Positions 1 through 14,788 are shown, counted from the stretch's first letter. The stretch: 64,000 bases of DNA from Riptortus pedestris (GCA_019009955.1 CM032228.1:207572501-207636500); one strand, 5' to 3'. Program-made: numbers and translations. The notes: generated from the sequence alone by a model not told the origin.

Positions 1-612
1 ATCAGAACATTAAGGAAATGTAGTACAATTAGAATATTTTTTTCTAATCGGCGATTTAATACTCTAAAAAATATCAGTAATTTAGCACGCCAGAAATTTA
101 AGTACGTAAGCAATCTTTACGTTAAGGAAATATAGTTTAGATTCCAAACTAAATGAAAGTAACTAAATTCATTACAAGGTGGAAAAACAAGGAAATGTTA
201 TAAGGAAGTGTAATAATCCGTACCATATAGAGAACGATTTGGAAGCCAATTATGGAAAGGGAATTTAGTACTGAAAACCTGAACTTGCCTGTGATTAATA
301 AACACGTGTTCCTACTCATAATCATTTACGTTTGGTGAGTCACAATCACAATTTCTTGTATCAGGGTTTCTGACAGCAGTTGGTTTTCTGAAACAGCTGA
401 AAAGTGGGGTTGCTCCATTTATTTTGACAATATTCTAGAATGTCCCGATGTAATAACTGTGTCAACTTTATTATTATTTATTATTATTTTTGAAACTTAT
501 AAATCATGAATTTTTGTTCGCTTGTCAAACAACCTATTCATCTCGTACATAGGATATGACTTTTATGTATCGGTTCAGGATAATTAAAAATGATCACAGA
601 TGTTGCCCATCA

Positions 613-693
613 CCAAGTTAAATATATTTCTAGTATTTGACAAAAACAAAATACCATTGCCAAGTTAAATATATTTCTAGTATCTGACAAAAA
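613..693. repeat. Two direct copies of a 34-base segment, 47 bases apart
   Basis: CCAAGTTAAATATATTTCTA starts at 613 and again at 660, extending through AGTATTTGACAAAAA and AGTATCTGACAAAAA, with one substitution. Confidence 0.85.
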
Positions 694-3100
694 AAAAATA
701 ATAATTCTCTATTTTCGTATGTCTCATCGAAAGCCTTAATTCCATTTCATAAATATATTTTTTGTACAAAAGAGAATTTAATTGTCCACACATTTTCTAT
801 AATATGGCTGTAGACAAGAATGGAGGCATAAATTTCGCTTTTCAAATATTCACTGACTAGAGCATTTCAATCAAAAAATATATTACTGAAGGAAACGCCA
901 AAAATGTATATAGTACAATATTACAATTATCTTTATTGTATTTCCTTACAACTTATTATCCTTATAAAATTAATGTCCAATGAATTTATTGTGAAAAATT
1001 AGGCATCATAATACATTTTTGTTTACAAAGGGGTTTTTAATTATTTTACACTAATTTAATACAATTAAATAAATGCTGGGTTAATTTATTTTGCAGAATG
1101 CATACACACACATGTTCACGTTTTTTATTAGCACACTTCTTTCATTGCCATTATTATTTACTTACAGTACAAGCCGTCACATTTATTTATTAATACTGCA
1201 ATATGATTACATAAACTTAATGATAAAAACAATATAATGATATAGAATCCATTTGTAGAATTAAATTAATGTATCGTATTGGTTCCACATTGAAATTGAA
1301 TAAGTTTAAATTAAAAAAAACATGATTATTCATAAGCCTTGGGTATTTTAAAAATTGAGAAGAACTTATTTTAATAAATAAACAATAGATTGAAAGTAAG
1401 TATATTTAATCAAGATCTTTTTATCTTTTTGCGGTGGATTTATTTTTCCGCAACACTGCTCGTGATCAAAGCAATTCATCTCAATCAATTTTTATATTTT
1501 AAACATTTAAGCAGGGTATTTACCTAGCCAAATCTTTAAAGTTTTCTTACCAAAATACTCCCTTATCAACGTTACACTTAAGGCTCAAATTATCAGCTAT
1601 TATACTTCAGTGAAATTGTTCAAATTGGAATTTAAAATGTTAATTCTCTAAAATATTATATGAAGTTTGAAGGGGGAGACCAGTATATTCATAAATCAGA
1701 ACTGTGGAAAATGTGATAGGGTTTCCATAAACAAGTATAGTATAAAGTGAAACTAATGAAGCCTTATAAACAACAATGTATGATTACATTAAAAGATAAA
1801 ACTCAATAATAAAATACTATCAGCATTTGGTATTGGTTAATTCAATGACAGGAGTTGGTTTTTGTATCATTTGTAAATCTTTTTCTTTTAAATGATTATT
1901 TAATGGTAAAAATCAAAATTTAAATATATGGGTGGGTGGGGGTATTTCTTGTCTTTTTTTTCTTGTATTATTAATTATATTTAATTTTCAATAACTGAGG
2001 AGGCTCTTAAAATTTAGCATTCTACCTTACTGATTTGGCTTCCTCTAATCCAAGATTATCCTGTTATTTTAATATTTCAGACCAACACTATATATTAATT
2101 ATGAAATTTCTGAATATTACTGAAGTTTGTTCTGATTATTACCTCTCAAATGTTTGGAAAATCTGTAAGGGGCTTCATGTTTCCAAACAAGAATTGTTTG
2201 TGTTTTGAACTAGAAAATTGTTTATATAAATTTAAATATGATTCACATTTAAATGATATTTTCTTTTAACAAGAAGTAATGAATTGTATATGTTTTCTTT
2301 AATTAACAAACTAATTAGCGAGGAAAATAATTGCCTGGATTCTGTTTTTGTAATGAAACTTCAGTCTTATTCTAATGCTAAACAAATATTAAACAATTAA
2401 AGTCCAGAAATTCAAACGAAAATAAAAGCTATAAAAGAAAAATAAATTCTTTCTTGCATAATATAATTCTTGTATAATTGTTCTTCTTATAATGTGCAAT
2501 TTATATAAGTGGTATCGCGGTTATTCATTCAAAATGAGATGGTCCAGTTCAGATTTTAGATTCACCAGAGAGGGTAGTTTCAGACTACTCTAACAATGAA
2601 CTATGCAAAACCCGATTTGTTTGCCCTTTGAAGAAAGCCCTAGTACACACATCGGAGAACAATTTAACACCATATTTTACAATTGTAACTTATGCAATTA
2701 ACTTCAGTATTTAAAGTAAAGAAAAATGTATGCCCGGTATATTTGAACACATTTTATCTAATATCAAAAAAATATCTTCCGTGAATAGAAAGGTAAAAAA
2801 AAATGGGATGACGCAATTAATTATTAATTCTCAGAATTTAACAACTGGTTCAGTAAAAATTCTTATTTGTACACCAGTAACTGTATGTCAGCATCCTTTA
2901 AAATATTAAAATAATGAAATGTTGTATGTACGAGGAAATATAATTATAATAATATAGTATTATTCATTCATTTAGCATATTATTATATTACTTATCACTT
3001 AAAATACTGTTATAATACTTCCACGAATAATTTAAACTTTTCAGCATTGCATTGTATTAACTTTCGCATAAGCAGATAAATGACATGCTATATATGATTA

Positions 3101-3270
3101 TTTCTGTGTACCCTGTCGAGTATGAAGTTTCAAATTCAATAATGAAAACGAAACTAATTTGTCTACTTCCATAACACGTGGCTATTTCCGCATATTCTGT
3201 TGTGGTTTAGTGTCAAATGTCAATCTAGCTCGAGAGCCGGCGTTAAAGAGCTGAGACAACAAATTTTGGC
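3101..3270. repeat. Local duplication F, copy 1
   Basis: TATTTCTGTGTACCCTGTCG ... ATTTGTCTACTTCCATAACACGTGG ... TGTGGTTTAG matches 3755-3920, about 650 bases downstream in the same orientation. Both contain the palindrome CACGTG. No open frame is shared. Sequences given here are in pieces of a longer match. Confidence 0.6.
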
Positions 3271-3754
3271 CTCCAGCGGGAAATTGTTTTGAATAAATTC
3301 TGATTAACAAGAACTGAACACTCCAATTTAGAGTAGTTTCTGATGATAAATTATTACATAGTACAGGCATGCAATACTTGCGATAATTGATAGTCCATAA
3401 TTCAACACAAAACACAAGCTTCGTAATTAATTTCCTCCAAAATATGAATGTAATGAAATACTTTAATCAATTTTTTATTGGATATACTGTATTAATCATA
3501 TACAAATAGTTTTGTATATATTGTTGGTGAGAGAAACTTGTTAAAGAATATTCATTTTTAAGAAAGGCTCTTTTGAGTTTCACTGATTCGCCAATCTGTT
3601 TTAAGATGCACAGTACTTCTTTTTACAAGCCCAGAAACTTCACTTGTACCAATTATCATGTGGGATAATCTTTTCTGAAACACATTTTTATCAACTTAAA
3701 TTTTACCAATAAACTTTTTTAGTTATCAATATGACTGTAACTTTCCCAGTATTA

Positions 3755-3920
3755 TTTCCGTGTAACCAGGGGGAACTACGTTCTAAATCCTATAATAAAA
3801 ACCACACCGATTTGTCTATTCCCATGACACGTGGTTAATAGCTGTCATTTATTTTGTGGTTTAGAAAAGGTCAATTAGGCTCTACAGCAGGTGTTATTGA
3901 ACATACCTTTGACGTAATTT
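3755..3920. repeat. Local duplication F, copy 2
   Basis: TATTTCCGTGTAACCAGGGG, GATTTGTCTATTCCCATGAC, ACGTGG and TGTGGTTTAG occur in the same order as in 3101-3270. Confidence 0.6.
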
Positions 3921-5410
3921 TGGGGTTTATGTTGCCTTTGGGTTTAGACAGTTTGGTTAAGTATTGCACTTTATTATTAGATGTATTGTTTTCACGCCTT
4001 AAACAACTTATTAGGAATAATTAGTAATTTAAAGCAAATAAAACTTTTATTAAGAATAAAAATGAAATTTCTTTCGACTCGTTGTTTGAATTGCTGCCCT
4101 TGGTTCTTCTGACTGAATGAGCTTGGCTCATAATTCGATATCGTTACACTTGCATGAGCATGACCAAGGGCGACACCAGACATTGTGTACCCCTCCGATG
4201 ATGGCCAAGTCTCAGACGCTGATCAATGAAACGACTCCTTTGATAAACTTCACTTTCCATTTGACTGACCGTCTCCATGTTTTTAAATAATCACTCAGGT
4301 AATACATTTAAATTTTAAAAGACGGCTTTTAAATTAAAAAAAATAATAACTTTTTTTCCTAGACACTATTGAAAATATTAAAGTTATGATCTGAATCAGT
4401 TTACGATCATTTATACTAGTGGTAGAGATATACTGGCACACAACATGCTTATGCTGGGATGAAGTTTTCTATTATGTTGTTGTATTTATTGTCAATTGTA
4501 AAAAAGTAAAGAAACTGGTTATTGAAATAAAAAAAACAACAAACTTCAAATGAAAATTAATGAATTATTAATGAAAATAGATATCATAGAGAATCTAGTA
4601 AAATGTTCGGCAAAAAGTTGAAAACGATCTTCATCGATTCCAAGATTATTGAAGAAAAGAAAAAGTCCCTAAACCACAGCCCATGGTCATTTTTTTCTCT
4701 TCCGGCAAATTTCTTCTCGTATTTCGTTGTTACGAATAAACTTATTTTATTTTGGGCTATCTTGAAATTAACGTTCATTGAGCTCTAGGCATTTGCATTA
4801 TAAGCGAACCCACACATTCAGAATATTCTCGCTCTCAGGCAGTGCTCAAAAAACGCCAAAAATTTAGTCAGTTTATTTATCGACATATCGTCCTGTCTAT
4901 TTAACTTTGATGCGAACAATGCTGAAACACCAAGCAGTTTTATTATTTATTTGATTTTTATGAATTTTGAAGGCTAATCTTATTTTTAGCAAATTTTCAC
5001 AACTCCTTTCAACTACAGGATAATTAAAATATGAAATCATTAAGTGCGAATGAAACACATTAAAGCAGCAGTAATTTCACTATTAACAATTCAATTTATG
5101 CTGGGGAGAGCACACCCTTATACTATTTGAGTAAAACTGTGAATGTGAAATATTTATTTTGTGATTTAGTAGTGTACAGTTAGCTAATTGTAATTTAAAA
5201 TTCATTCGAATGACAACATTTAATGGGCGACTCAATCGCAAGAAAAATTTACATCGAAAATTATTTTTTTTATAATGAAACAAGCAAATTGATACCTTTT
5301 TTGAGTTTAAACTTTATAATTTAACTATGTACTCTTATGCTATTTTCCAGAATTGATTAGACTAAATGAAGACATTTCCTTAAGAAGATTACTACTTTTT
5401 CTTGGTACTT

Positions 5411-5412
<2 letters not shown>

Positions 5413-5458
<46 letters not shown>
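5413..5458. repeat. (TA)n microsatellite
   Basis: An uninterrupted TA tract of about 46 bases, not obviously inside a transposon. Confidence 0.95.
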
Positions 5459-7478
<2,020 letters not shown>

Positions 7479-7495
7479 TTTATTTTGGTTTTATT
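7479..7495 (-). terminator. Two AATAAA polyadenylation signals for the neuropeptide-like gene
   Basis: On the minus strand AATAAA occurs at 7495-7490 and 7484-7479, about 170-185 bases after the TGA at 7664. This is a usual distance for a short insect 3' UTR. Such hexamers are frequent in AT-rich DNA, so support comes from position only. Confidence 0.4.
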
Positions 7496-7663
7496 CGATT
7501 TTCAGTAAAACAAAGAAAATATTACATCATGGCCGAAGCTTTAACTGTTTGATACTGATAATTTGAGTCATACTCTTGGAAGCAAGTAAGTAGAGTCCGA
7601 ACTAAACCAGGAAGAGGGTAAGGAACTAAATATAGTTTTCTTGTTGATGATGATGATGATGGT

Positions 7664-7836
7664 TCAGCGCCTTCCCCAGCGTAGCGGTCCTGCGGGGGCT
7701 CTCTCGTTGATATTGGTGTGCCAGCGAGGCCTGAATGCTCGCGAGTCGAAGTGACGGTCTTCGCCGCTCTGCTGCTGCCTGAACGCGTTCCTGATCGGTG
7801 CCAGCCTGCTCAGCAGCGTCAATGCTCGTTTCACCT
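7664..7836 (-). CDS. Neuropeptide-like precursor, terminal exon with amidated peptide (…LRW-GRR)
   Basis: This GC-rich island in AT-rich DNA opens after a strong acceptor (CTGTCTGTTTCAG) and runs to TGA at 7666-7664. The two leading bases AG complete the phase-1 codon from exon 2. The protein then reads Val-Lys-Arg, a dibasic cleavage site, then 50 residues without cysteine, ending APAGPLRW followed by Gly-Arg-Arg and stop. Gly plus two basics at the very C-terminus is the standard signal for carboxypeptidase trimming and amidation. Single-Arg sites (after FRPR and NINER) could release shorter peptides such as APAGPLRW-amide. AATAAA signals lie downstream at 7495-7490 and 7484-7479, giving a short 3' UTR. 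With exon 2 the precursor is 109 residues. An RW-amide end recalls some sNPF peptides and, from unchecked memory, the insect 'hanSolin' precursors; identity is unproven. Exon confidence is high, family assignment low. Confidence 0.78.
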
Positions 7837-7960
7837 CTGAAACAGACAGATTGTCATGTACAATTAGTCTCATGCACCTATCTTATGCTGACTTATTAAT
7901 AATGTTTAATTTTTAAGAGCTTCGCAACAAGGCGATGTTGCTCATTTAAAATAATAAACG

Positions 7961-8329
7961 TCCATCACGCAGGGGCTGCGTAACCTAAGCAGATTTCCCA
8001 CGTGAAGTTATACAATAGGAAAATCTCCATACGAGAGCCGAACAGTTGCGGCAAAGGGCCGAACTAGCTTTTGGCGGGAAACAGTCATCCATTATCGGCA
8101 CAAATTTAATAAAAATTTAAATATCTCGGTTAATATTCAAGATAGAGAATAAATGTATAGAACAATATTTATATTAAATTTAATTTGCAATAAGATTGGC
8201 TCTATACAATTGTTTGATCCGACGTATGGTAACGGAGATATTTCGAATTTTCGAAAATCCCCCTTTAAACCCCCCCCCCCCCTCGGTTGGGAACGAACAA
8301 CCAAAAATTTAGACCCCTAGCGTTAACAG

Positions 8330-8369
<40 letters not shown>

Positions 8370-8377
8370 ATATAAAA

Positions 8378-8414
<37 letters not shown>

Positions 8415-8537
8415 GGAACGGACCTCATTTTCGTCATCTCCTGGGTAGGATCGATGGACATCTGAAGAAAATTTTCAAAAATCGCGTCATGAGTACTACC
8501 TCAATAGCTGATTTCCCTTAAGGGAAATCTGCTAAAA
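7961..8537 (+). mobile_element. Family A element, copy 1 (internal deletion)
   Basis: It begins CGTCCATCACGCAGGGGCTGCG, whose CGCAG-GGG-CTGCG forms a short stem-loop, then AGCAGATTTCCC. It has the shared body (ATATCTCGGTTAATATTCAAG), a C-run, a (TA)n/(CA)n tract at 8335-8411, and a conserved block AACGGACCTCATTTTCGTCA. It ends with the near-palindrome GATTTCCCTTAAGGGAAATC followed by TGCTAAAA. It lacks the middle section present in the long copy at 59.1 kb. No coding frame. It lies just upstream (minus-strand sense) of the neuropeptide terminal exon. Confidence 0.8.
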
Positions 8538-9100
8538 ACAATTACTGTAATATATCGTATTAATTTGATTGAAAACTATTTACTATATCTAGTGCTGTAA
8601 TTTATAATGAATCAGAATAATTTTTATCTCAATGAATCAAATTTAAATAGTCCAAAAACTTAAGAAGGGGGGGCACTAGAACATATTTGCATGTATAATA
8701 AATGCCTCTTGAAAACAATATTTGGTATTTAAGCCACAAATGATGTGGTTTATTTCATAACCGAGTATTGTTTATGTAACATGAGTAGAAGTGGGGGTTT
8801 GCTGAAGGCTGAAAACTGAAAAATGCAAATAACTCGGTTAATATTCAAGATAAGGAATAAATGTATATTACAATATTTATAGTAAATGTAATTTTCTATA
8901 AGATCTGCTATACGTTTTTTCGATCCGACGAATAGTAACGCAGGTATTTCGAATTTTCGAAATTTCTCTCCTCTAAATCCCCCCCTCTCCTTAGTTTGAT
9001 TTCACCCGTTAACGAACTTGATCTTTCTTTTTATATAAAACGACTAAATATCGAGTTTGGTAACGATTAATCAATAATTGCGACCGCCATAACGGTAACA

Positions 9101-9190
<90 letters not shown>

Positions 9191-9288
9191 GTTTTGAACG
9201 GACCTCATTTTAGTCATCCCCTAGGTAGGATCGATGGACATTTGAAGAAAACTGTAAATTGAGGGGGTTTCTTAAGGGAAATCTGCTA
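8538..9288 (+). mobile_element. Family A element, copy 2, in tandem with copy 1
   Basis: It starts directly after the 3' end of copy 1, in the same orientation, without the hairpin-bearing 5' end. It carries the middle section missing from copy 1 (for example AACATGAGTAGAAGTGGGGG), then the same body, a (TA)n/(CA)n tract at 9103-9190, and the 3' block ending in a decayed palindrome (CTTAAGGGAAATCTGCTAAAA). Head-to-tail abutment suggests unequal exchange, insertion into the end of an older copy, or rolling-circle-type tandem formation. Confidence 0.75.
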
Positions 9289-9440
9289 AAACGTGACTAC
9301 TAATGGAAGAATATGAAATGCAACATATGGAATAATAACGCAACGTATAGAATAAAAACGCCATAAAACATTAAACAAAAGTGCGCACACAACAACACAG
9401 CACAATGTTAAACACAACCAAAATACAGCAATACCAAATA

Positions 9441-9735
9441 ATTAATTATTTATTAGCGTCCACTTTTTCCAACTAAGGCTAATTGGGACGGGTTATCTAC
9501 AGGTTACCACCCTTTTCTAGCCAGGGTGGAACTAAGGATTCCGTTAAATCTCACATGGTAAACCTAGAGTGGCGAGTTCGATTCTCACCTAAGCAAAGGG
9601 AATTATTTAGTGGCGGAATTTATTAAATAACATCCTATGTCCCTCCCTGGCTAGAAAAGGGTGGTAACCTATAGATAACCCGTCCCAATTAGCCTTAGTT
9701 GCAAAAACCGGACGTTAATAAATAATAATAATAAA
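9441..9735 (+). mobile_element. SINE with a second, inverted 3' tail in front (fold-back)
   Basis: At 9546-9735 is a plus-strand SINE lacking the tRNA head: CACATGGTAAACCTAGAGTG, B box GTTCGATTC, the 3' domain and a (TAA)n tail. It is preceded at 9441-9539 by the reverse complement of the 3' domain (GGTTATCTACAGGTTACCAC). The two arms of roughly 90 bases would fold into a hairpin. Confidence 0.8.
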
Positions 9736-11959
9736 GCTAGCCATATTTGAGGTGTGCGAGATTTGTACAGACGTCATGCCGAAACTAGTCAAATCGAACT
9801 CAGCGTGGGGCAAAATAAATAATTCTGTTGAAATTTGAAAACCGCAATTACAATACCTTGTTTATTTATAAGTAAATAAAAATTAGTAAACAATATCCTT
9901 CAGCTGAGAAAAATTGAAAATTTATTAAAATAATGAAAGCATTTACATTGAATAATATGTTCCTTAATTGCATATATGTTTATGTTTTTGCTTCAAGTTT
10001 TATTTTAATTATTTTATGTGTATATATATAATAATTATTTTATTACTTATATGCATGTTTATTAATTCCGAATCTTTCTTTCTCCTGTCTATCTAAGGTC
10101 CATATAAGCACTAGAAAATTAATTAGTTTTCAGGAGGCATGTAATTATTTTCGAACATTGTTTGTTCCGTGAAAGATTTCTTATTAGCATCATTCCAGAA
10201 AACAAGTTACTCGCGAAGCAATAATTTTCAAATTTACAGCAGATGTATTTTTGATCGAAACTAATAGGCTCCCAATTAAAAGGTTCGTATCTTTGCCAAA
10301 TTGTCGGTAGAGGCCATCATTATTGCCAGAACTTTAAGTACATTTGTCATCCATTTTGCTGGCTATATGCGCGAACTGCCGCAAAACAAGACAATTACAT
10401 TATATACACAAGAGAACCAATCCCACTAAATATGACCACTGATGTAAAATTTGTAGATGATGCAGATTTTACATATGTGTTGGAATAACTCTCTTATCAT
10501 GTCACGTCAAATAAGATTCTATATATCTCCTATGATATGAAGCCTATATAAACACCACTTGAAATTCAAGTTGGACGTGAGAGTCTCATTTTTTATAGTA
10601 TGTAAAAATCTCATTCTTAGAAGCCGGGGCTTCCTAAGGCTAAAAATAGAATACTTTTAATAAGTCGATTAATATTCCGTAGTAGTAATATTTCGTATAT
10701 ATATATATATATATAGTATATATATTCGAAATATAGTTTATTTCGTTTGTAGTAAATTATTATATATGATATTTTGTCCATCCGACGAACTTTCCTGTCA
10801 TATAACCCATATCTAATGGTCCGATTATACCCATTAAAAAATGTTATCTAAGTTTTATATGAATCGATTAAACATTGATTATGATATAGGTGAAGTAAAA
10901 ATATGATTAGATTTACAAAACAATTTAACACAAATTAAAATTCTTCCAGGTTATTACTTGGCCTCCTATGATATTATTAGCATGTATCCAAGTAGATCTT
11001 TAGAAGATTAAATAGCATATGTCGGGGTTTATTAATTTACATTGAAACATTTTTTAGTTTAGAATTTACGGTAACGTAAACCTTTCAATTTTTCATATTT
11101 CCCTTTTATTCAATTTTTTCAAACGTCATTTTGTTTATTTTATTTGTTTATGCGCTTTCTGCGTCGTTGCTCAAAGTGGTCATGATTGGACTAAGAGGGA
11201 TTTTGGTGCTCCTAAGATGGCCAGATGAGAATGGAAAGAGCTCTTCCTCTTGATAAAGTGGACCATAAGAACTTTATCCGGAAATCCTCTTTTAGAAATT
11301 AATCATTAAACTGGATTTCCTGCTCTAGTCTTTCCTTCAGTAGAATAAAGGATTACTCCGCACCATGAGGTTATACAGGGAGTTAATTCTTAAATTATTG
11401 TAGTCATTATGTTCCCTTTAATCCTAACATTAGCCTAGATATTCTGAGCAGGGTTCATTCTTTCACGAGAAACACATGCTGTTTTCAATGCAAGTTAGTC
11501 TTATTAAAAAAATAAATTTAATTTAAGTTTCTGGACCTAAACAGAATAGGGAGTTTGTAAATCTTAAAACATAACGTGAACTTTTACTAGTGTTATTGAT
11601 TCCCTAATATAATAAAACTACTGATGCACCGAATAAAGTGAATCTCCAATCTCAGCCTGATTAAGAAATGTTGATTTTCTGTAAATACCACTTCAAAGTT
11701 AGCTTTCTATTTATTTATTTGTCCCGTATTGTATCTGTGAAACGGGAACACAATACATGAACGGTTTAAAAAGAACATTTACAAAAATATTTTTAGAAAA
11801 ATGAAAAACATACAATTTAAAAAAAAACAACATATTAATCAATTTTAATAACCTAACTACCCTTCCTGTGCGTTATCAACATTTTCCTTATTCCTTTTGG
11901 CTCTGTTTTGTATATCGTTTCTGGTTTTAGGAACCATGTTTGTTTCAGGTTTTTATAAC
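9736..11959. other. Non-coding, probable intron 2 sequence
   Basis: AT-rich without recognisable genes or repeats beyond short TA tracts near 10,020 and 10,695. Confidence 0.5.
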
Positions 11960-12720
11960 TTTTGACATAATTATTTTCCTGTAAATTTCAGAGTGTGCAG
12001 TCATAAATTGGTTTCTGTGAGTGTTTTCAGTAAAGATACCACATTTCGCCATTTGATTTTGTTAAAGAAGAGTTTATGGAAGAATGTCCCGTTAGTAGTT
12101 GTGGAATATGAAATAATGTTCGCTTAGTCTGATGTTTATGCTAGGTATAAACATTTCAAGTATACTCCTTTTAACATAAATTTCCAACTTAATTATTACG
12201 TTTTATTAGGTTTTTTCCCCCCACAAAAATATGATTCATATGTAATTTATTGTAAATGATTGGAGCATTTGTATCCCTTAAAACTGTCATAGCTAACAAG
12301 TCTGCTATTTCTTTGTCTTCAGTCCTATGTGTGTGCTTCCCATTTGAGAATGATAAAATATTATTTGGTTTCTATTTCTTATAGTGTACTTAGAGTGAGT
12401 TCTGCGTGTTTTTTATTGTTATTCCTGATGTTTTGCATACTATGATTTCAACTAGATTGTTAGGGCAAGAACCTATTAACTTAATATTTTTGGGATCAGC
12501 ATAGTCCATATTTTTGTACATGATATATGCACATTCTGGTCGTATTTTTGTATTTCTGCCAATAAAGACAGTGTCATGTAATGTGTTCATTGTTACCAGT
12601 GTTTCATTGGTTGTTCTTTGTCACCATTTCTGTCTTCTTTGCCTATTTCTAGTTTTTCTAGTCTGTATAGTGTACAGATTTGGTCATCAAAAATTGCAAT
12701 AGGTGTCATTTTTGAAAGCT
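11960..12720 (-). pseudogene. Decayed coding remnant of unknown origin
   Basis: The longest open part is 12390-12590 (minus), with protein-like composition (for example FIGRNTKIRPECAYIMYK and IKLIGSCPNNLVEI). The same frame continues beyond two stops into a stretch reading KHTHRTEDKEIADLLAM, down to about 12,190. A frameshifted continuation lies upstream to about 12,700. Low internal repetition and a long frame in AT-rich DNA suggest an old coding insertion, either a transposable element or an endogenised viral gene. I do not recognise the family. Confidence 0.35.
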
Positions 12721-13043
12721 CACAGGTTCTTGCAGCTTCAAATGAAATTGTTTTGAATCCATTTATATTTTTTAATGGAACTAACTGCTGAACCAGTTCA
12801 AGTCTTTATCACAAATATATTTTACCCGTTCTTTATTTCCACCGACCAATGCTAAACAGGAATACACATATTATTTCTAAAAGACCTTCTGATACTCAGA
12901 TTGCCTTAGACGAATGTGATAAAGGATGTATTATTTTAATGAGTTGATTTTCTAAATAATCAATGTGTGTAATTCGGCGAAGTATATTATCAATTACCAC
13001 CACTAAATATTTTGTAAAATCTGTATTTTTTTAAAAAATATTC

Positions 13044-14788
13044 GCAGCTCTTATAGCTCACCCGATTGCAGGAGCGGAGCTAGTTCTCGTATGTGATGCT
13101 TCCGGTACATCTATAGGAGCAGCTCTACAGCAGAAGGAAAATGGAAACTGGCGACCTCTAGGATTTTTCTCAAGGACACTGACTCGGACACAGCGGAACT
13201 ATTCAACTTATGACCACGAGTTGCTGGCCATTCATCAAGCCGTGCGACACTTTCGCTCACAAGTGGAAGGTCGACATTTTACCATTTGGACTGACCACAA
13301 ACCACTTCTTTACGCATTTCAGCAGAAGCCGGAAACCTCCACCCCCATGCAGATTAAGTGGGTAAATTTTATTAGCAAATTTACCCCCGATATCCAGTAC
13401 GTTGAAGGAGCGGAGAATGACGTGGCTGACGCCTTTTCAAGGGTGGAGGAAATCAGCGGCCCTGATGGGATGGAAGCCCTAGCGGAAGCACAGATCGGTG
13501 CACACACTACCTGACTAGCTGAAAAACCCTCGTCTACAGCTCAAGTGGATGCAGTTCCCGCATATCTCACGTAGCCTCCTCTGCGAAACATCCACGACCT
13601 CCGTCCGTCCGTACGTGCCCGAAAGTATGCGTTTCGCCATATTTAAATCAATTCACAATCTCAGCCACCCTGGTACTCGCGGATCACGCAGACTCATCGC
13701 AAAGCGGTATTTCTGGCCGAACCAGACTGTGGACATCACCAAGTGGTCAAGATGAAGCCTGCATAGCCTGCCAGAAAGTAAAAGTGCAGCGGCATACAGG
13801 TCGCACCACGTGGTACCTTCCAACCTTCAGGCAGATTTGAGTATCCTCATATCGACATAATCGGCCCACTGCCCAGCTCAGCTGGTATGCGGTACTGCCT
13901 TACGATGGTGGACAGATTCAGCTGATGGCCAGAAGCACAAGCAATTGAGGGCATCTCGGCAGCTACCTGTGTATCTGCACTCTGTTCGTCCTGGATAGCA
14001 CGTTTCGGTGTTCCTGCGCGTATCACTACAGATCAAGGGCGACAATTTGAGTCCAACTTGTTCCACCAGCTCTCCAAGATGTTGGGATTCCAGTGCTGTG
14101 GGACAATGCATACCACTCGCAAGCCAATGGATGTGTCGAGAGGTGGCATCGCACGCTGAAAACAGCTCTCACAGCCCAGCTCGACAGCAACAGTTGGACC
14201 TTTCGTTTGCCCATGGTCCTCCTAGGCCTACGAGCAGCAGTCCGCGATGACAACATCACCAGTGCCACAGAGATGGTTTTTGGTCAACCCCTTCGACTGC
14301 CTGGAGAACTCTTGGATACAACCAAACAATGAGTCAGCACCGAAGACTTTGTCCAGCGACTTCGAGAGCATTTGGAGCTACTGAGACCAGCACCTCATCG
14401 CCAATCCACTGCAAAACCGTTTGTCCACAACGACCTACAGACATCCTCTCATGTTTTCCTGAGGGATGATACAGTGCAGCGCCCGCTCACCCCGCCTTAT
14501 ACTGGGCCTTACAAGGTTTTAAAGAGATGCTCCAGAACCTATGACATCCAGTTGCCTTCAGGACCCAGGACCGTGACGATTGACAGGCTGAAACCAGCTT
14601 TCCTGCTCCAGGAAGAGGATTCCAGTTCCAGCCAGCCTCTACCCTCAGCAGCAACACCATCGTCAGCTAGACCTTCCAATGACTCCGCCAAGGAAGATGA
14701 CCAGCCTCCACCATTCCAAGTGACCCAGCGAGGGCGTTTGGTTAAGCCTCCTGTTCGCTTCCTCGACGCAGTCATTGAGGGGAGGTGA
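13044..14788 (+). pseudogene. Ty3/gypsy-type pol remnant: RNase H and integrase, 5'-truncated
   Basis: The recognisable frame begins abruptly at about 13044 in the end of the reverse-transcriptase connection (ALIAHP) and continues into RNase H. Its acidic residues are visible in VCDASG, YDHELLAI and WTDHKPL, then DAFSR. The integrase zinc finger shows H..H (NLSHPG) and C..C (CIACQK). The integrase core shows Asp in HIDIIGPL, Asp in TTDQG and Glu in GCVERWHRTLK. A C-terminal region with PYTGPYKVL and a TVTIDRLKPA motif follows. Damage includes a frame change near 13,545, stops in the integrase (for example in DRFS-stop-WPEA), a small deletion near 14,090 that fuses the core to AYHSQANG, and TGA at 14330. 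There is no gag, protease, reverse-transcriptase palm or 5' LTR. The domain order RNase H-integrase with a trailing 3' LTR is the Ty3/gypsy arrangement. It is non-functional and recently enough inserted that its higher GC content still stands out. Confidence 0.9.

Larger units (their letters stand above)
1..5412. other. AT-rich non-coding stretch
   Basis: Apart from the direct repeats at 613-693 and 3101/3755, I see no gene, promoter or recognisable element. Confidence 0.6.
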
